A stretch of 64,000 nt of DNA from Bacteroidetes bacterium UBA6221 (GCA_002421685.1 DISB01000017.1:62001-126000), one strand, 5' to 3'; positions 34,242-42,514 are shown, numbered from the stretch's first letter. Numbers and translations are program-made. Notes: generated by a model from the letters alone, not told the origin.

Positions 34242-34805
34242 TTATATGGTCATGATTTCTTTGTCTTTGTCTTTGCAGTGCTGGTCTACCAGGGCTATGT
34301 ACTTATCGGTCAGTCCTTGTATCCTGCCTTCGGCCTCTTTGGCTGCGTCTTCGCTCAGGCCGTCTTTCTGCTCTTTTTTTATTTGCTCTATGGCCTCCCT
34401 GCGTATGTTGCGTACGGATATTTTAGCCTGCTCGCCTTCGCCGTTCACGCGTTTCACCAGTTCTTTACGGCGTTCCTCCGTCAGCGGCGGCAGAAACAGG
34501 CGGATGATATTACCATCGTTCTGTGGGTTCAGGCCTATATTGGAGGCGATTATAGCCCTTTCTATCGGCGCCAGCATGTTTTTTTCCCATGGCTGCAGGC
34601 TGATGGTGCGCGCATCGGTAACGGTCACGTTGGCCACCTGGTTCAGCGGGGTGGGGTTGCCGTAGTACTCCACTGATATTCCGTCCAGTATCTGGGGGGT
34701 AGCTTTTCCTGCCCGTATGCGGCTCAGCTCTGTCTCCAGGTGGCTGATGGCCTTCTTCATCTGCTGGCCGGCATCATCCGCAATCTTGTCAATTACCTCG
34801 CTCAT
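34242..34805 (-). CDS. frr: ribosome recycling factor
   Basis: A 187-residue RRF. With EF-G it splits the ribosome after termination. The start used is ATG at 34803-34805 (MSEVIDKIADDAGQQM); the longer frame adds a non-conserved leader. Conserved RRF blocks are seen: LSRIRAGKATPQILDGI, YYGNPTPLNQVANV and NDGNIIRLFLPPLTEERR, KEQKDGLSEDAAKEAE. Length is that of the family. Unlike in many bacteria, pyrH and tsf do not lie beside it in this window. Confidence 0.97.
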   Translation of the reverse strand: MSEVIDKIADDAGQQMKKAISHLETELSRIRAGKATPQILDGISVEYYGNPTPLNQVANVTVTDARTISLQPWEKNMLAPIERAIIASNIGLNPQNDGNIIRLFLPPLTEERRKELVKRVNGEGEQAKISVRNIRREAIEQIKKEQKDGLSEDAAKEAEGRIQGLTDKYIALVDQHCKDKDKEIMTI

Positions 34806-34910
34806 ATTGCTTGTTTTTGGGAAGGCAAATATAAAAAGGTTCAGGTACAAATGTAATACCGATTGTTTTCAATATATTTAAATGTTAAATGCAGACTTTA
34901 ACTATACTTA

Positions 34911-34942
34911 TTTGGCAGCCCCTTCATGCATTGGTAACTTTG
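34911..34942 (+). promoter_or_regulatory. promoter of the A-type Fe-S carrier gene
   Basis: TTTG (34911-34914), 20 bp, then TAACTTTG (34935-34942), an excellent match to the phylum promoter pattern. The ATG lies 25 bp further at 34968. Confidence 0.65.
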
Positions 34943-34967
34943 CAGAGATATAATTTGATAACCAGAG

Positions 34968-35312
34968 ATGAATACAACCATTAGTGCGCCGGTATCTTTA
35001 ACGCCCGGAGCCATTGCGGAAGTAAAAAGATTGATGAGCGAACCCGGTTTCGATAATACGCAATTCCTACGCGTAGGGGTAAAAGGCGGGGGCTGCGCCG
35101 GTATGACCTATGTGCTGGGCTTCGACCAAAAAGAGGCCGACGATGCGGAGTTTGAAATTGACGGCATTACCGTTATTATGAAAAGCGCCCACGGCATATA
35201 CCTGCATGGCATCGAAGTGGATTTTCAGCAGGGGTTGAACGCCCGGGGTTTTGTTTTTAACAATCCTAATGCCAGCAGCACCTGCGGTTGCGGCACATCC
35301 TTCGCAGTATAA
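34968..35312 (+). CDS. HesB/IscA-type iron-sulfur carrier protein
   Basis: A 114-residue A-type carrier. All three cysteine ligands of the family are present: one in GGGCAGMTY near residue 42, and the pair in CGCGTSF near the C terminus. The protein takes an Fe-S cluster from a scaffold and passes it to target enzymes. It has a good upstream promoter and is 8 bp ahead of a secreted MORN-like protein gene, but a functional link is not evident. Confidence 0.93.
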   Translation: MNTTISAPVSLTPGAIAEVKRLMSEPGFDNTQFLRVGVKGGGCAGMTYVLGFDQKEADDAEFEIDGITVIMKSAHGIYLHGIEVDFQQGLNARGFVFNNPNASSTCGCGTSFAV

Positions 35313-35320
35313 CCAATTGA

Positions 35321-35968
35321 ATGATTATCAGAAAGCTCATACCTGTTTTGTTGTTGATGGCAATGACTACAGCCGCCATGGCCCAGCAGTTGCCCGACCG
35401 TAAGAAAACAAAAGAGCCGCTCAACCGGTACGATGGCAAAGGCCTTAAAGATGGCCTTTGGATCAACCGCATGCCCGAGCACAAAGGTGAAGCGCCCTAT
35501 ACAGAATTTGGTTACTATCATCGCGGCGAAAAAAACGGTCTGTGGTACAAGATGAATAGCGAGGGAGACCTCTCCGCGATAGAAAATTATAAGCGCGATT
35601 TTTTTGACGGAGAGGTAAAATATTTCACCAAAGGGCAGGTAACTGTCATAGGTAAATATCGTGGCCTCAACCCCGATGTAGTGATTGATACCATCATGGT
35701 AGAAGAACCCGTAACCGGCGAACAGCAACTTGTGGCCGTTAAGTCCGACCGCGGTACGGTACGTCACGGTACCTGGCGTTTTTACAACGAGCGCACCGGT
35801 CGACTGGAGAAAGTGGAGGAATACCAGGTGGACGAATTGATATACGAAGAACACTTCCCCATGTCAAAGGCCGACAGCCTCTACTACGAAAAGCGCAACG
35901 CCAACCTGCCCCATATGAAGAAAGGCAGCGACAAGCCCCAGCGCAAAATGCACAGCTACCTCAATTAA
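35321..35968 (+). CDS. secreted MORN-variant (YwqK-like) repeat protein
   Basis: A 215-residue protein with a signal peptide ending AAMAQ (about residue 22). The mature part has MORN-variant or YwqK-type repeats: GLKDGLWINRMPEHKGE, GEKNGLWYKMNSEG, and VRHGTWRFYNERTGRLEK, where each unit has a G-x-W/Y pattern with a two-strand hairpin. Such repeats occur in many Bacteroidetes cell-envelope proteins. Function unknown. Confidence 0.72.
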   Translation: MIIRKLIPVLLLMAMTTAAMAQQLPDRKKTKEPLNRYDGKGLKDGLWINRMPEHKGEAPYTEFGYYHRGEKNGLWYKMNSEGDLSAIENYKRDFFDGEVKYFTKGQVTVIGKYRGLNPDVVIDTIMVEEPVTGEQQLVAVKSDRGTVRHGTWRFYNERTGRLEKVEEYQVDELIYEEHFPMSKADSLYYEKRNANLPHMKKGSDKPQRKMHSYLN

Positions 35969-35987
35969 TTTGCCCTAAATTCGCGGC

Positions 35988-36749
35988 ATGAACGGTACCA
36001 TCATCAGTGTACAGAACCTGGTTAAGAAATACGACAACTTTACTGCGGTAGACAACCTCAATTTCGAAGTGCATACGGGCGAGATATTCGGCCTGCTGGG
36101 GCCTAACGGTGCAGGCAAGACCACTACGCTGGAAATCATCGAAACCCTGCGTCCCAAAAACTCGGGCAAAATCATAGTTGACGGCCTGGACATAGACAGC
36201 AAAGCCCGCGAAATAAAGAAGATAATCGGGGTGCAACTGCAGGCGGCGGGTTATTACCCCAACCTCAACCTTCTCGAAATAATACGCCTCTTTGCAGGAC
36301 TGTACAACCGGCACGTAGAGCCGCTGGAACTGCTGGACCTTGTGAACCTGCGCGACAAAGCCAAGGCCAAATACAAGAACCTATCCGGCGGGCAGAAACA
36401 GCGTTTCTCCATCGCCACTACCCTTATCAACGAGCCAAAGATTATCTTCCTGGACGAACCTACCACCGGGCTCGACCCGCAGGCCCGTCGCAACCTGTGG
36501 GAACTCATCCGCAAGGTGCGTGACAGGGGCGCAACCATCGTCATTACTACTCACTATATGGATGAAGCGGAAGAACTCTGCGACCGTGTGGCCATCATGG
36601 ATGCAGGTAAAATAATAGCGCTGGACACACCCGACAAACTGATAGACAAACTGGTGGCCGGCGGCTTTACCCGTCCCAAACCTGTAAAAGAAGCCAACCT
36701 CGAAGACGTATTCCTCAACCTGACGGGTAAAGAACTAAGGGAAGATTAA
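35988..36749 (+). CDS. ABC transporter ATP-binding protein
   Basis: A 253-residue ATPase of the ABC-2/export type. Walker A is GPNGAGKTT near residue 40, the signature is LSGGQKQRF near 135, Walker B is IIFLDEPTTGLDP, and the switch His is in TTHYMDEAE. The C-terminal LEDVFLNLTG is the usual tail of exporter ATPases. Its permease should follow on the same strand, but the next gene is on the other strand after a repeat-rich gap, so the permease is elsewhere. It resembles general DrrA-type ATPases more than GldA. Confidence 0.92.
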   Translation: MNGTIISVQNLVKKYDNFTAVDNLNFEVHTGEIFGLLGPNGAGKTTTLEIIETLRPKNSGKIIVDGLDIDSKAREIKKIIGVQLQAAGYYPNLNLLEIIRLFAGLYNRHVEPLELLDLVNLRDKAKAKYKNLSGGQKQRFSIATTLINEPKIIFLDEPTTGLDPQARRNLWELIRKVRDRGATIVITTHYMDEAEELCDRVAIMDAGKIIALDTPDKLIDKLVAGGFTRPKPVKEANLEDVFLNLTGKELRED

Positions 36750-37026
36750 CATATCCCCACCAAAAAAACATTCCCCTCTTGGGAGGGGTGTGTGCAGGCT
36801 TGTGCGGTTGCGAGGTGGGTTAACTCCCGTCGTACTTGTCCCCCACTGCCTGTCCCGACTATTTCGGGAGCGGGGGTGTCTGACCGACTCCGCCCGTGGC
36901 GGACGTGTCAGACGGGGGTGGAACACTCGCGCTAGAAAATCTTCCCCTCTTGGGAGGGGTGTGCGCAGGCTTGTGCGGTTGGGGGGTGGGTCCAATCGCA
37001 CAAGCCTGCGCACACAACACAAGTCC
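36750..37026. repeat. mosaic of direct and inverted repeats between convergent genes
   Basis: This 277-bp gap holds a 50-bp direct repeat, copies at 36771-36820 and 36942-36991 (171 bp apart, each starting TTCCCCTCTTGGGAGGGG), a modular hairpin unit at 36837-36921 and a perfect 19-bp inverted repeat, 36959-36977 with 36997-37015 (arm GTGTGCGCAGGCTTGTGCG). The frames that cross it on both strands are low-complexity translations of these repeats, not genes. Confidence 0.85.
36837..36921. repeat. GC-rich modular hairpin repeat, long copy
   Basis: Starts TGTCCCCC and ends GACGGGGGTGG, as at 32153, but has a different and longer inside: a CCCGA / TCGGG hairpin, then GTCTGAC paired with GTCAGAC around a TCCGCC-CGT-GGCGGA hairpin. 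The outer CCCCC / GGGGG arms can close it. Confidence 0.65.
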
Positions 37027-38550
37027 CTACCTCCTCCTCTTCCCACTCACCCCCAGCGACCCCAATAAACTCCGCACCAGCATATTGCCTGCCGTGCGCA
37101 GCATACTGCGCACTATTGTATTATCCCCTGTTTCTTCTATCACGCTCTTTTCTTCCTTCGCTCTCCGCTCTTTCGTTTCCGGCTCTGCGGCCTTGGCGGC
37201 CTCTATCTTTTCGCTCAATATTTCGTGGGCGCTCTTGCTGTCTATCGTGCGGTTGTATTTAGGCGCCAGTACACTCTTGCGCACCAGTGTGTCTATCTCC
37301 TGCGGGCTCAGTATATCCATCCTACTCTGCGGCGGACATAGCATAGTAGCTGCCAGCGGGGTAGGGATGCCCTTTTCGTTTAGTAGTGTGATGAGCGCTT
37401 CGCCCGTACCCATACCGGTGATGATGTCCTCCGTTTTGTACCAATTGCTCAGCGGGTAGTTCTCCGCTGTTTGCTTGATGGCCTTACGGTCTGCAGCGGT
37501 AAAGGCGCGTAAGGAATGCTGTATCTTCATGCCCAGTTGGCCCAATACTGCAGGTGCTATGTCCACCGGGTTTTGAGTGACGAAGAAGATGCCCACCCCC
37601 TTGCTGCGTATCAGCTTGATGATGGTCTCCAACTGCGTCAGCAGCACCGCGTTGGCATTGCTGAACACTAAGTGCGCCTCGTCTATCAACAATACCAGCT
37701 TCGGCCTGTCCACATCGCCCGCCTCGGGCATAGTGGCATACAGCTCGGCCAGCAGTTGCAGCATAAATGTAGAGAACAGCTTCGGCTTGTCCTGTATATC
37801 CGTTACCCGCAGTATGCTGATGATGCCCCTGCCGTCTTCGGCTATCCGCATCAGGTCGTCTACCTCAAAGCTCGGCTCGCCAAATATATTGTCCGCCCCC
37901 TGCTGCTGCAGCTCTATCACCTTGCGCATGATGGTACCCACCGATGCGGGGCTCAGCGCGCCGTACTCGTCCTTCAGTTCGGCCTTGCCCTCGTTGGCCG
38001 CCCATTGCAGCGTGCGGCGCAGGTCTTCCAGGTCCAGCAGGGGTATGTCGTTGTCGTCGCAATACTTAAAGAGCATGGCCAGTATACCCTCCTGCGTGCT
38101 GTTGAGGCTCAGCACCTTGCTCAGCAGCACGGGGCCAAATTCTGTGACCGTTGCACGCAGCCTTACTCCCGGCTCCGCGCTCAGGCTCAGCAGCTCTACA
38201 GGGTAGGCCGTTGGGCTGAACCCGATGCCCAGCTTGCCCGCGCGCTCGTCTATTTTAGGGTGCGGATTGCCCGGCGCCGCCAGCCCGCTCAGGTCGCCTT
38301 TTATGTCCATCAGCAGCACCGGGATACTGGCGTTGCTCATCGCCTCGGCCAATACCTGTAGGGTCTTGGTTTTGCCCGTGCCCGTAGCCCCGCTTATCAG
38401 CCCGTGGCGGTTCAGCGTAGCCAGCGGGGCGTACACCGCCGCCCCTGTTACCACCTCCCCGTTCAGCATAGCGCTGCCCAGCCTGATCGCTTCCCCTTTG
38501 AAGCTGTACCCTTTGATTATCTCCTCCGCAAACTGTTCCCTTTGCTGCAT
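37027..38550 (-). CDS. HerA-like ATPase, DUF853 family
   Basis: A 507-residue ATPase of the HerA/FtsK group. The start used is ATG at 38548-38550 (MQQREQFAEEI); the longer frame has a non-conserved leader. Walker A is GATGTGKTKT near residue 54, Walker B is LVLLIDEAHLVF near 300, and FFVTQNP is a sensor-like motif. DUF853 proteins are soluble motors in the HerA-FtsK superfamily; the job is not defined, though DNA processing or protein remodelling has been proposed. The C-terminal tail is Lys/Glu-rich and ends in a basic cluster. Stands alone next to the repeat gap. Confidence 0.88.
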   Translation of the reverse strand: MQQREQFAEEIIKGYSFKGEAIRLGSAMLNGEVVTGAAVYAPLATLNRHGLISGATGTGKTKTLQVLAEAMSNASIPVLLMDIKGDLSGLAAPGNPHPKIDERAGKLGIGFSPTAYPVELLSLSAEPGVRLRATVTEFGPVLLSKVLSLNSTQEGILAMLFKYCDDNDIPLLDLEDLRRTLQWAANEGKAELKDEYGALSPASVGTIMRKVIELQQQGADNIFGEPSFEVDDLMRIAEDGRGIISILRVTDIQDKPKLFSTFMLQLLAELYATMPEAGDVDRPKLVLLIDEAHLVFSNANAVLLTQLETIIKLIRSKGVGIFFVTQNPVDIAPAVLGQLGMKIQHSLRAFTAADRKAIKQTAENYPLSNWYKTEDIITGMGTGEALITLLNEKGIPTPLAATMLCPPQSRMDILSPQEIDTLVRKSVLAPKYNRTIDSKSAHEILSEKIEAAKAAEPETKERRAKEEKSVIEETGDNTIVRSMLRTAGNMLVRSLLGSLGVSGKRRR

Positions 38551-38750
38551 GACGTATGTTTGGCATTGAAAATAATACAAAATCAGGAGTTGGGGGCGCA
38601 TGTTATGGTGACCCAATCTCGATGTCACCAAAACATGCCCGTTTCCCATTTTGTCCTACCTGATTATGTCGCGCCAGCAAGTCCCCGGTTCGCAAAATCA
38701 TTTTCAACAACTCCAGGGTAATTTTTTCGAAAGGATATAGCCGCAACCGG

Positions 38751-39167
38751 TTAGTGTCCGGGTTTAGGCTCCGTCATGCTGAACCAGTTACCACAGCCGT
38801 CGGTTACAATACATTCTAGACCGTAAAACTGTTCCTTAGGCTCTGTCACATTGATGCCCTTAGCTTTCATTTCTTCATATGTAGCACGGCAGTCGGGCGT
38901 TTGCAACACACCACCTCCCATTTGTCCCTGTTCCAGCAGCGTTTTAAAGGCGTTGCGTACATCATCTTTCATCATGGGGTTGTTGTTTACGGGTATCAGT
39001 ACCACCTGCAGGTCGGGCTGGTCGGGAGGCGTCAGTGTCAGCCACCTGAAACCGTTGTCCATTTTAACGTCGGTATGCACTTTGAAACCCAGTTTGTTTA
39101 CATAAAAGTCGTATGCCTTGTCCTGGTCGAGGACATAAAAGGACGTGTGTGATAATTTAGTTACCAT
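38751..39167 (-). CDS. VOC (glyoxalase/bleomycin-resistance) family protein
   Basis: A 138-residue vicinal-oxygen-chelate protein. It opens with KLSHTSFYVLDQDKAYDFYV (first beta-alpha unit, with the metal His), continues GFRWLTLTPPDQPDLQVVLI and ends ECIVTDGCGNWFSMTEP. The fold has two such units per chain. The reaction cannot be told; in this group substrates are diverse. A minus-strand TAGCTTTG box (39184-39191) lies 16 bp ahead. An AraC gene lies just upstream on the same strand and may control it. Confidence 0.88.
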   Translation of the reverse strand: MVTKLSHTSFYVLDQDKAYDFYVNKLGFKVHTDVKMDNGFRWLTLTPPDQPDLQVVLIPVNNNPMMKDDVRNAFKTLLEQGQMGGGVLQTPDCRATYEEMKAKGINVTEPKEQFYGLECIVTDGCGNWFSMTEPKPGH

Positions 39168-39225
39168 AAATTTGAATTTAGAACAAAGCTATGCAAGCCG
39201 CACATTACCCGTTTCTCGAATCTTG

Positions 39226-39642
39226 CTATTCTGTACCCTCGTATCGGCTGAGTACGCAATGAGGAATAAATATTTCAGGCTGTTCATCAGCCGCTTTTCG
39301 CCGCTCCAGGGCGCTGTTACGGTACACCTGCGGGCTTACCCCGTTTTTCTTCTTAAACATGGTGCTGAACGAGCCCAGGCTTTCAAACCCCACGTTCATG
39401 CATACCTGCGATACACTCGCGCCCTGCTGGCCCAGCATCTTTTTGGCGGCTTCTATACGTACCTGCGTCAGGTATTCGTGCGGTGTCTTTTTATAGATAC
39501 GGGTAAACAGCTTATGAAAATGAAATGGCGAAAAGCATGCCTGTTGCGACACCTGTTCCAGCTTTATCGGCTCGTGCAGGTTGTCGTCTATATACATTTT
39601 GGCGGCAACCACCCGTTTGTATATATCGGCATCTATTGACAT
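39226..39642 (-). CDS. AraC-family transcriptional regulator (DNA-binding domain only)
   Basis: A 138-residue regulator that consists almost only of the two helix-turn-helix motifs of the AraC DNA-binding domain: LEQVSQQACFSPFHFHKLF (first HTH) and VSQVCMNVGFESLGSFSTMF (second HTH), followed by the conserved GVSPQVYR. There is no N-terminal sensor domain; the rest is a short tail. It precedes the VOC gene on the same strand, 58 bp apart, and this pair occurs together often enough in Bacteroidetes to suggest co-regulation. Confidence 0.9.
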   Translation of the reverse strand: MSIDADIYKRVVAAKMYIDDNLHEPIKLEQVSQQACFSPFHFHKLFTRIYKKTPHEYLTQVRIEAAKKMLGQQGASVSQVCMNVGFESLGSFSTMFKKKNGVSPQVYRNSALERRKAADEQPEIFIPHCVLSRYEGTE

Positions 39643-39956
39643 GAAGTAAAGATATTGGATTTATATGGAAGATTGCATATGATTTTTCTTTGCCCGGTAT
39701 TGTTACTGCACCAATAAAACTTTTATTTTAATAAATAACATTATTTGCGTATTTTTGCTGTAGTAAATTTGAATAAATTTACGGAAGTCCCGCTGGTGCG
39801 GGATACTGATAAAAAGCCCTGCAGCCAGGTTTATACCGTAGAGAAATTAACCCTTCTCTATTCCGGCCTCATACAGCAGCATATCAGCACGCAGTTATGC
39901 ATTCAGATCATAGAGTAGGGCCTGCGCAGACTCACATTTAGGAGAGATAGAGTGGA

Positions 39957-40192
39957 TTCCCGCACAGGAAAGAAATAGAAAGATCCCAAAATGATACAAA
40001 ACGATACTAAATGATACAAAATTCACAAAACGCTCGGGAATTAGTCTTTTCGTCTCAGGCGGAGAGACAGAGGCTTCCCGCACAGGAAAAAATAGAAAAC
40101 TCCCAAAACGATACAAAACGATACTAAATGATACAAAATTCCACAAAACGCTCGGGAATTAGTCTTTCCGTCTCAGGTGGAGAGAGAGCGAA
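39957..40192. repeat. 118-bp tandem repeat with an internal 10-bp repeat
   Basis: Two units, 39957-40074 and 40075-40192, each starting TTCCCGCACAGGAAA, differ at only a few places. The tail of a third unit (GAGAGATAGAGTGGA) precedes the first at 39929-39956. Within each unit a 10-bp word of the type AAAYGATACW is repeated three times in a row. A long frame on the minus strand (39895-40146) is only a translation of this repeat. Confidence 0.9.
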
Positions 40193-40247
40193 GTTCCACA
40201 ACAATCCGAAACACTTGTTTCGCCAGGGCGGTGATTTTGACCACCTC

Positions 40248-40334
40248 CGTGTAACAAGCCGTAACATTCTGAACAAATTTCACTCATCCCCCGTAACCAT
40301 CCGTAACAATGTAGCCGTAACCATTTGTAACAAT
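40248..40334. repeat. CCGTAAC-type short repeat array
   Basis: Two 20-bp units, each made of two 10-bp words (CCGTAACCAT then a CCGTAACAAT- or TTGTAACAAT-type word), lie at 40291-40310 and 40315-40334 with a GTAG spacer, so the period is 24 bp. A further looser match (GTAACAAGCCGTAACATT) lies at 40251-40268. Confidence 0.75.
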
Positions 40335-40342
40335 ACGACCTG

Positions 40343-40358
40343 CCCCGCCGCGGCGGGG
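40343..40358. repeat. perfect GC palindrome
   Basis: CCCCGCCGCGGCGGGG is a perfect 16-bp palindrome at the end of the repeat array. No T run follows, so it is not a clear terminator. Confidence 0.6.
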
Positions 40359-40519
40359 GAACTAAAAAGAACCAAACCACCAATCATGAAAAAATGCATC
40401 AATCATAACCCTTTGACAATAAACCACATCATAAAAGGCAAAAACCTGTTTTCGCACCCATCTCAAAAAAGCACAACAAAACGCAACTAAACGGACAGAA
40501 ATATCCTACTGGGCTTTTC

Positions 40520-40537
40520 TGTCCCCCGAAAGGGTGG
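40520..40537. repeat. minimal copy of the GC-rich modular repeat
   Basis: TGTCCCCC, GAAA, GGGTGG. The ends match those of the copies at 32153 and 36837, with no inner hairpins. Confidence 0.45.
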
Positions 40538-40609
40538 AGTTGTTTGTGAGCCTCCCCAACACCAATTACTTAACAAAAAATCATCTTTTCATTTCATTTT
40601 TTTACGCTT

Positions 40610-40617
40610 TACTTTTG
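40610..40617 (+). promoter_or_regulatory. -7 promoter box of parE
   Basis: TACTTTTG (TAnnTTTG) ends 8 bp before the parE ATG. A TTTTC at about 40586-40590 may serve as a weak -33 element. With this spacing the transcript would have almost no leader. Confidence 0.5.
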
Positions 40618-40625
40618 ACATAGAT

Positions 40626-42512
40626 ATGGCAGATAATAACAATCTATATACGGAAGACAGTATCAAATCCCTCGACTGGCGCGAGCACATCCGCCTGCGC
40701 CCCGGCATGTACATAGGCAAGCTGGGCGACGGCAGCAGCCCGGACGATGGTATATACATACTGCTGAAGGAAGTGATAGACAACTGTATAGATGAATATA
40801 CCATGGGCTTCGGCAAGCGTGTGGAGATAAATATTGATAAGGGTGTAGTAACTATACGCGACTATGGACGGGGCATACCCCTGGGCAAGGTAGTGGATGT
40901 GGTGAGCAAGATAAACACGGGTGCCAAGTACGACAGCAAAGCCTTCCAGAAATCGGTGGGGTTGAACGGAGTGGGTACCAAAGCGGTAAACGCCCTGAGC
41001 AACTACTTCAAGGTGGCCGCCTTTCGTGATGGCAAGATCAAGGAGGCGGAATTTGAGCGGGGGGTACTGACAAAGGAACATAAGGAAGCAAAAACTGAAG
41101 AGCCCAACGGTACGCTGGTTACCTTCATACCTGACGATACGGTATTTAAAAACTACCACTTCCTGAATGAATACATCGAAAACCAGATATGGAACTATTG
41201 CTACCTGAACGCGGGGTTGCAGATCAAGTTCAACAACAGGGTATATGTGTCTAAAAATGGCCTGCTCGACCTGCTGGAGAACAAGACCAATACGGAAACC
41301 AACCGCTATTCAATCATACACCTGAAAGGTGATGATATAGAAGTGGCCATCACGCATACAAACGATTATGGCGAGGATATCTACTCCTTCGTCAACGGGC
41401 AGCACACCACGCAGGGTGGTACGCACCAGGCAGCTTTCCGCGAGGCTTTTGTAAAAGTCATCCGCGATTTCTACAAAAAAGACTATGATGCTACCGACAT
41501 ACGCCAGAGCATCAGCGCTGCCGTATCAGTACGCGTGCAGGAGCCGGTGTTCGAATCTCAGACTAAAACCAAGCTGGGTTCTCAATACGTTTCAGAGGGC
41601 GGTCCGTCAATGAAATCTTTTGTGCTCGATTTCCTGTCAAAAGAGCTGGACAACTACCTGCACAAAAATCCCGCTACGGCCGATGCGCTGAAAAAGCGCA
41701 TAGAGCAGAGCGAGCGCGAGCGCAAAGAACTGTCGGGCATACGCAAGCTGGCCAACGAACGTGCCAAAAAAGCCAACCTGCACAATAAAAAGCTGCGCGA
41801 CTGCCGCATACATTTCAATGCGGAACCACCGGCAAAAAACAAAGAGGAATTCATCAATAAACAAAACGAAAGCACCATCTTCATTACCGAGGGCGATTCT
41901 GCCAGCGGTAGCATCACCAAGAGCCGCAATGTGGAATCGCAGGCTGTGTTCAGCCTGCGGGGTAAACCGCTCAACTGCTTCGGTCTAACTAAAAAAGTGG
42001 TGTACGAGAATGAAGAATTCAACCTGCTACAACACGCGCTGAACATAGAAGAAGGTATGGAGGGGCTGCGCTACAACAACATCATCATAGCTACCGATGC
42101 CGACGTGGATGGTATGCACATCCGCCTGCTCATCATGACTTTCTTCCTCCAGTTCTTCCCCGACCTGGTAAAGGGCGGCCATGTGTACATACTGCAAACG
42201 CCGTTGTTCCGTGTGCGCAACAAGCAAAAGACCATCTACTGCTACAGCGACGAGGAGCGCCGCAACGCCATAGCCGAACTGGGCAGCAAGCCGGAGATAA
42301 CACGCTTCAAAGGGTTGGGTGAAATCAGCCCCGAAGAGTTTGCACAGTTTATTGGCGATGATATGCGCAAGGATCCTGTATTGCTGGGCAAAGAAGACAT
42401 CAAAGAACTGCTAAGCTATTACATGGGTAAAAACACCCCTGAACGGCAGAAAGACATTATTGAAAACCTGCGGGTAGAAAAGGATTTGGCGGAGGAGATA
42501 GCAGCGGCGTAA
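40626..42512 (+). CDS. parE: DNA topoisomerase IV subunit B (type IIA, GyrB/ParE family)
   Basis: A 628-residue ATPase subunit of a type IIA topoisomerase. The GHKL ATP site shows EVIDNCIDE, then DYGRGIPLG, VGLNGVGTKAVNALS; the transducer Lys-loop has SFVNGQHTTQGGTH. The TOPRIM domain has FITEGDSASGS, ATDADVDGMHIR (metal Asp residues) and a later GLGEISPEEF. Length below 650 residues and the wording of the TOPRIM region favour ParE over GyrB (which in Bacteroidetes is also near 650), so the choice is likely but not final. Its partner, parC, usually follows; here a metallo-beta-lactamase gene begins 2 bp later. Confidence 0.88.
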   Translation: MADNNNLYTEDSIKSLDWREHIRLRPGMYIGKLGDGSSPDDGIYILLKEVIDNCIDEYTMGFGKRVEINIDKGVVTIRDYGRGIPLGKVVDVVSKINTGAKYDSKAFQKSVGLNGVGTKAVNALSNYFKVAAFRDGKIKEAEFERGVLTKEHKEAKTEEPNGTLVTFIPDDTVFKNYHFLNEYIENQIWNYCYLNAGLQIKFNNRVYVSKNGLLDLLENKTNTETNRYSIIHLKGDDIEVAITHTNDYGEDIYSFVNGQHTTQGGTHQAAFREAFVKVIRDFYKKDYDATDIRQSISAAVSVRVQEPVFESQTKTKLGSQYVSEGGPSMKSFVLDFLSKELDNYLHKNPATADALKKRIEQSERERKELSGIRKLANERAKKANLHNKKLRDCRIHFNAEPPAKNKEEFINKQNESTIFITEGDSASGSITKSRNVESQAVFSLRGKPLNCFGLTKKVVYENEEFNLLQHALNIEEGMEGLRYNNIIIATDADVDGMHIRLLIMTFFLQFFPDLVKGGHVYILQTPLFRVRNKQKTIYCYSDEERRNAIAELGSKPEITRFKGLGEISPEEFAQFIGDDMRKDPVLLGKEDIKELLSYYMGKNTPERQKDIIENLRVEKDLAEEIAAA

Positions 42513-42514
42513 CC

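Larger units (their letters stand above)
39643..40625. other. 983-bp gene-free region upstream of parE, with repeats and hairpins
   Basis: No coding frame here looks real. Contents in order: TATTTTTG at 39750-39757 (an exact TAnnTTTG box on the plus strand), a TCCCGC / GCGGGA hairpin at 39788-39803, a TAGAGAA / TTCTCTA hairpin at 39839-39860, a 118-bp tandem repeat (39929-40192), a CCGTAAC-type repeat array (40248-40334), a GC palindrome at 40343-40358, a mini modular repeat at 40520-40537 and the parE promoter box. The first part may hold a small RNA. Confidence 0.6.

Noticed and set aside
35988..36749. GldA ATPase partner of GldFG
   Set aside because: The ATPase lacks the GldA-type length and sits far from gldFG; the C-terminal tail is that of general ABC-2 exporters.
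36896..37459. A 187-codon plus-strand frame crossing the repeat block into the HerA-like gene
   Set aside because: It is antisense to a well supported ATPase gene and is low-complexity where it crosses the repeats.
37027..38649. Longer start for the HerA-like ATPase
   Set aside because: The leader is not conserved-looking and MQQREQF at 38550 is a normal family start.
39895..40146. An 83-codon minus-strand frame with a repeated protein pattern (SFSIVLYRFG and similar)
   Set aside because: It is only the translation of the 118-bp tandem repeat; it has no independent start context and no family.
39929..40334. CRISPR array
   Set aside because: Units are contiguous, with no spacers of constant length between identical repeats, and no cas genes are present.
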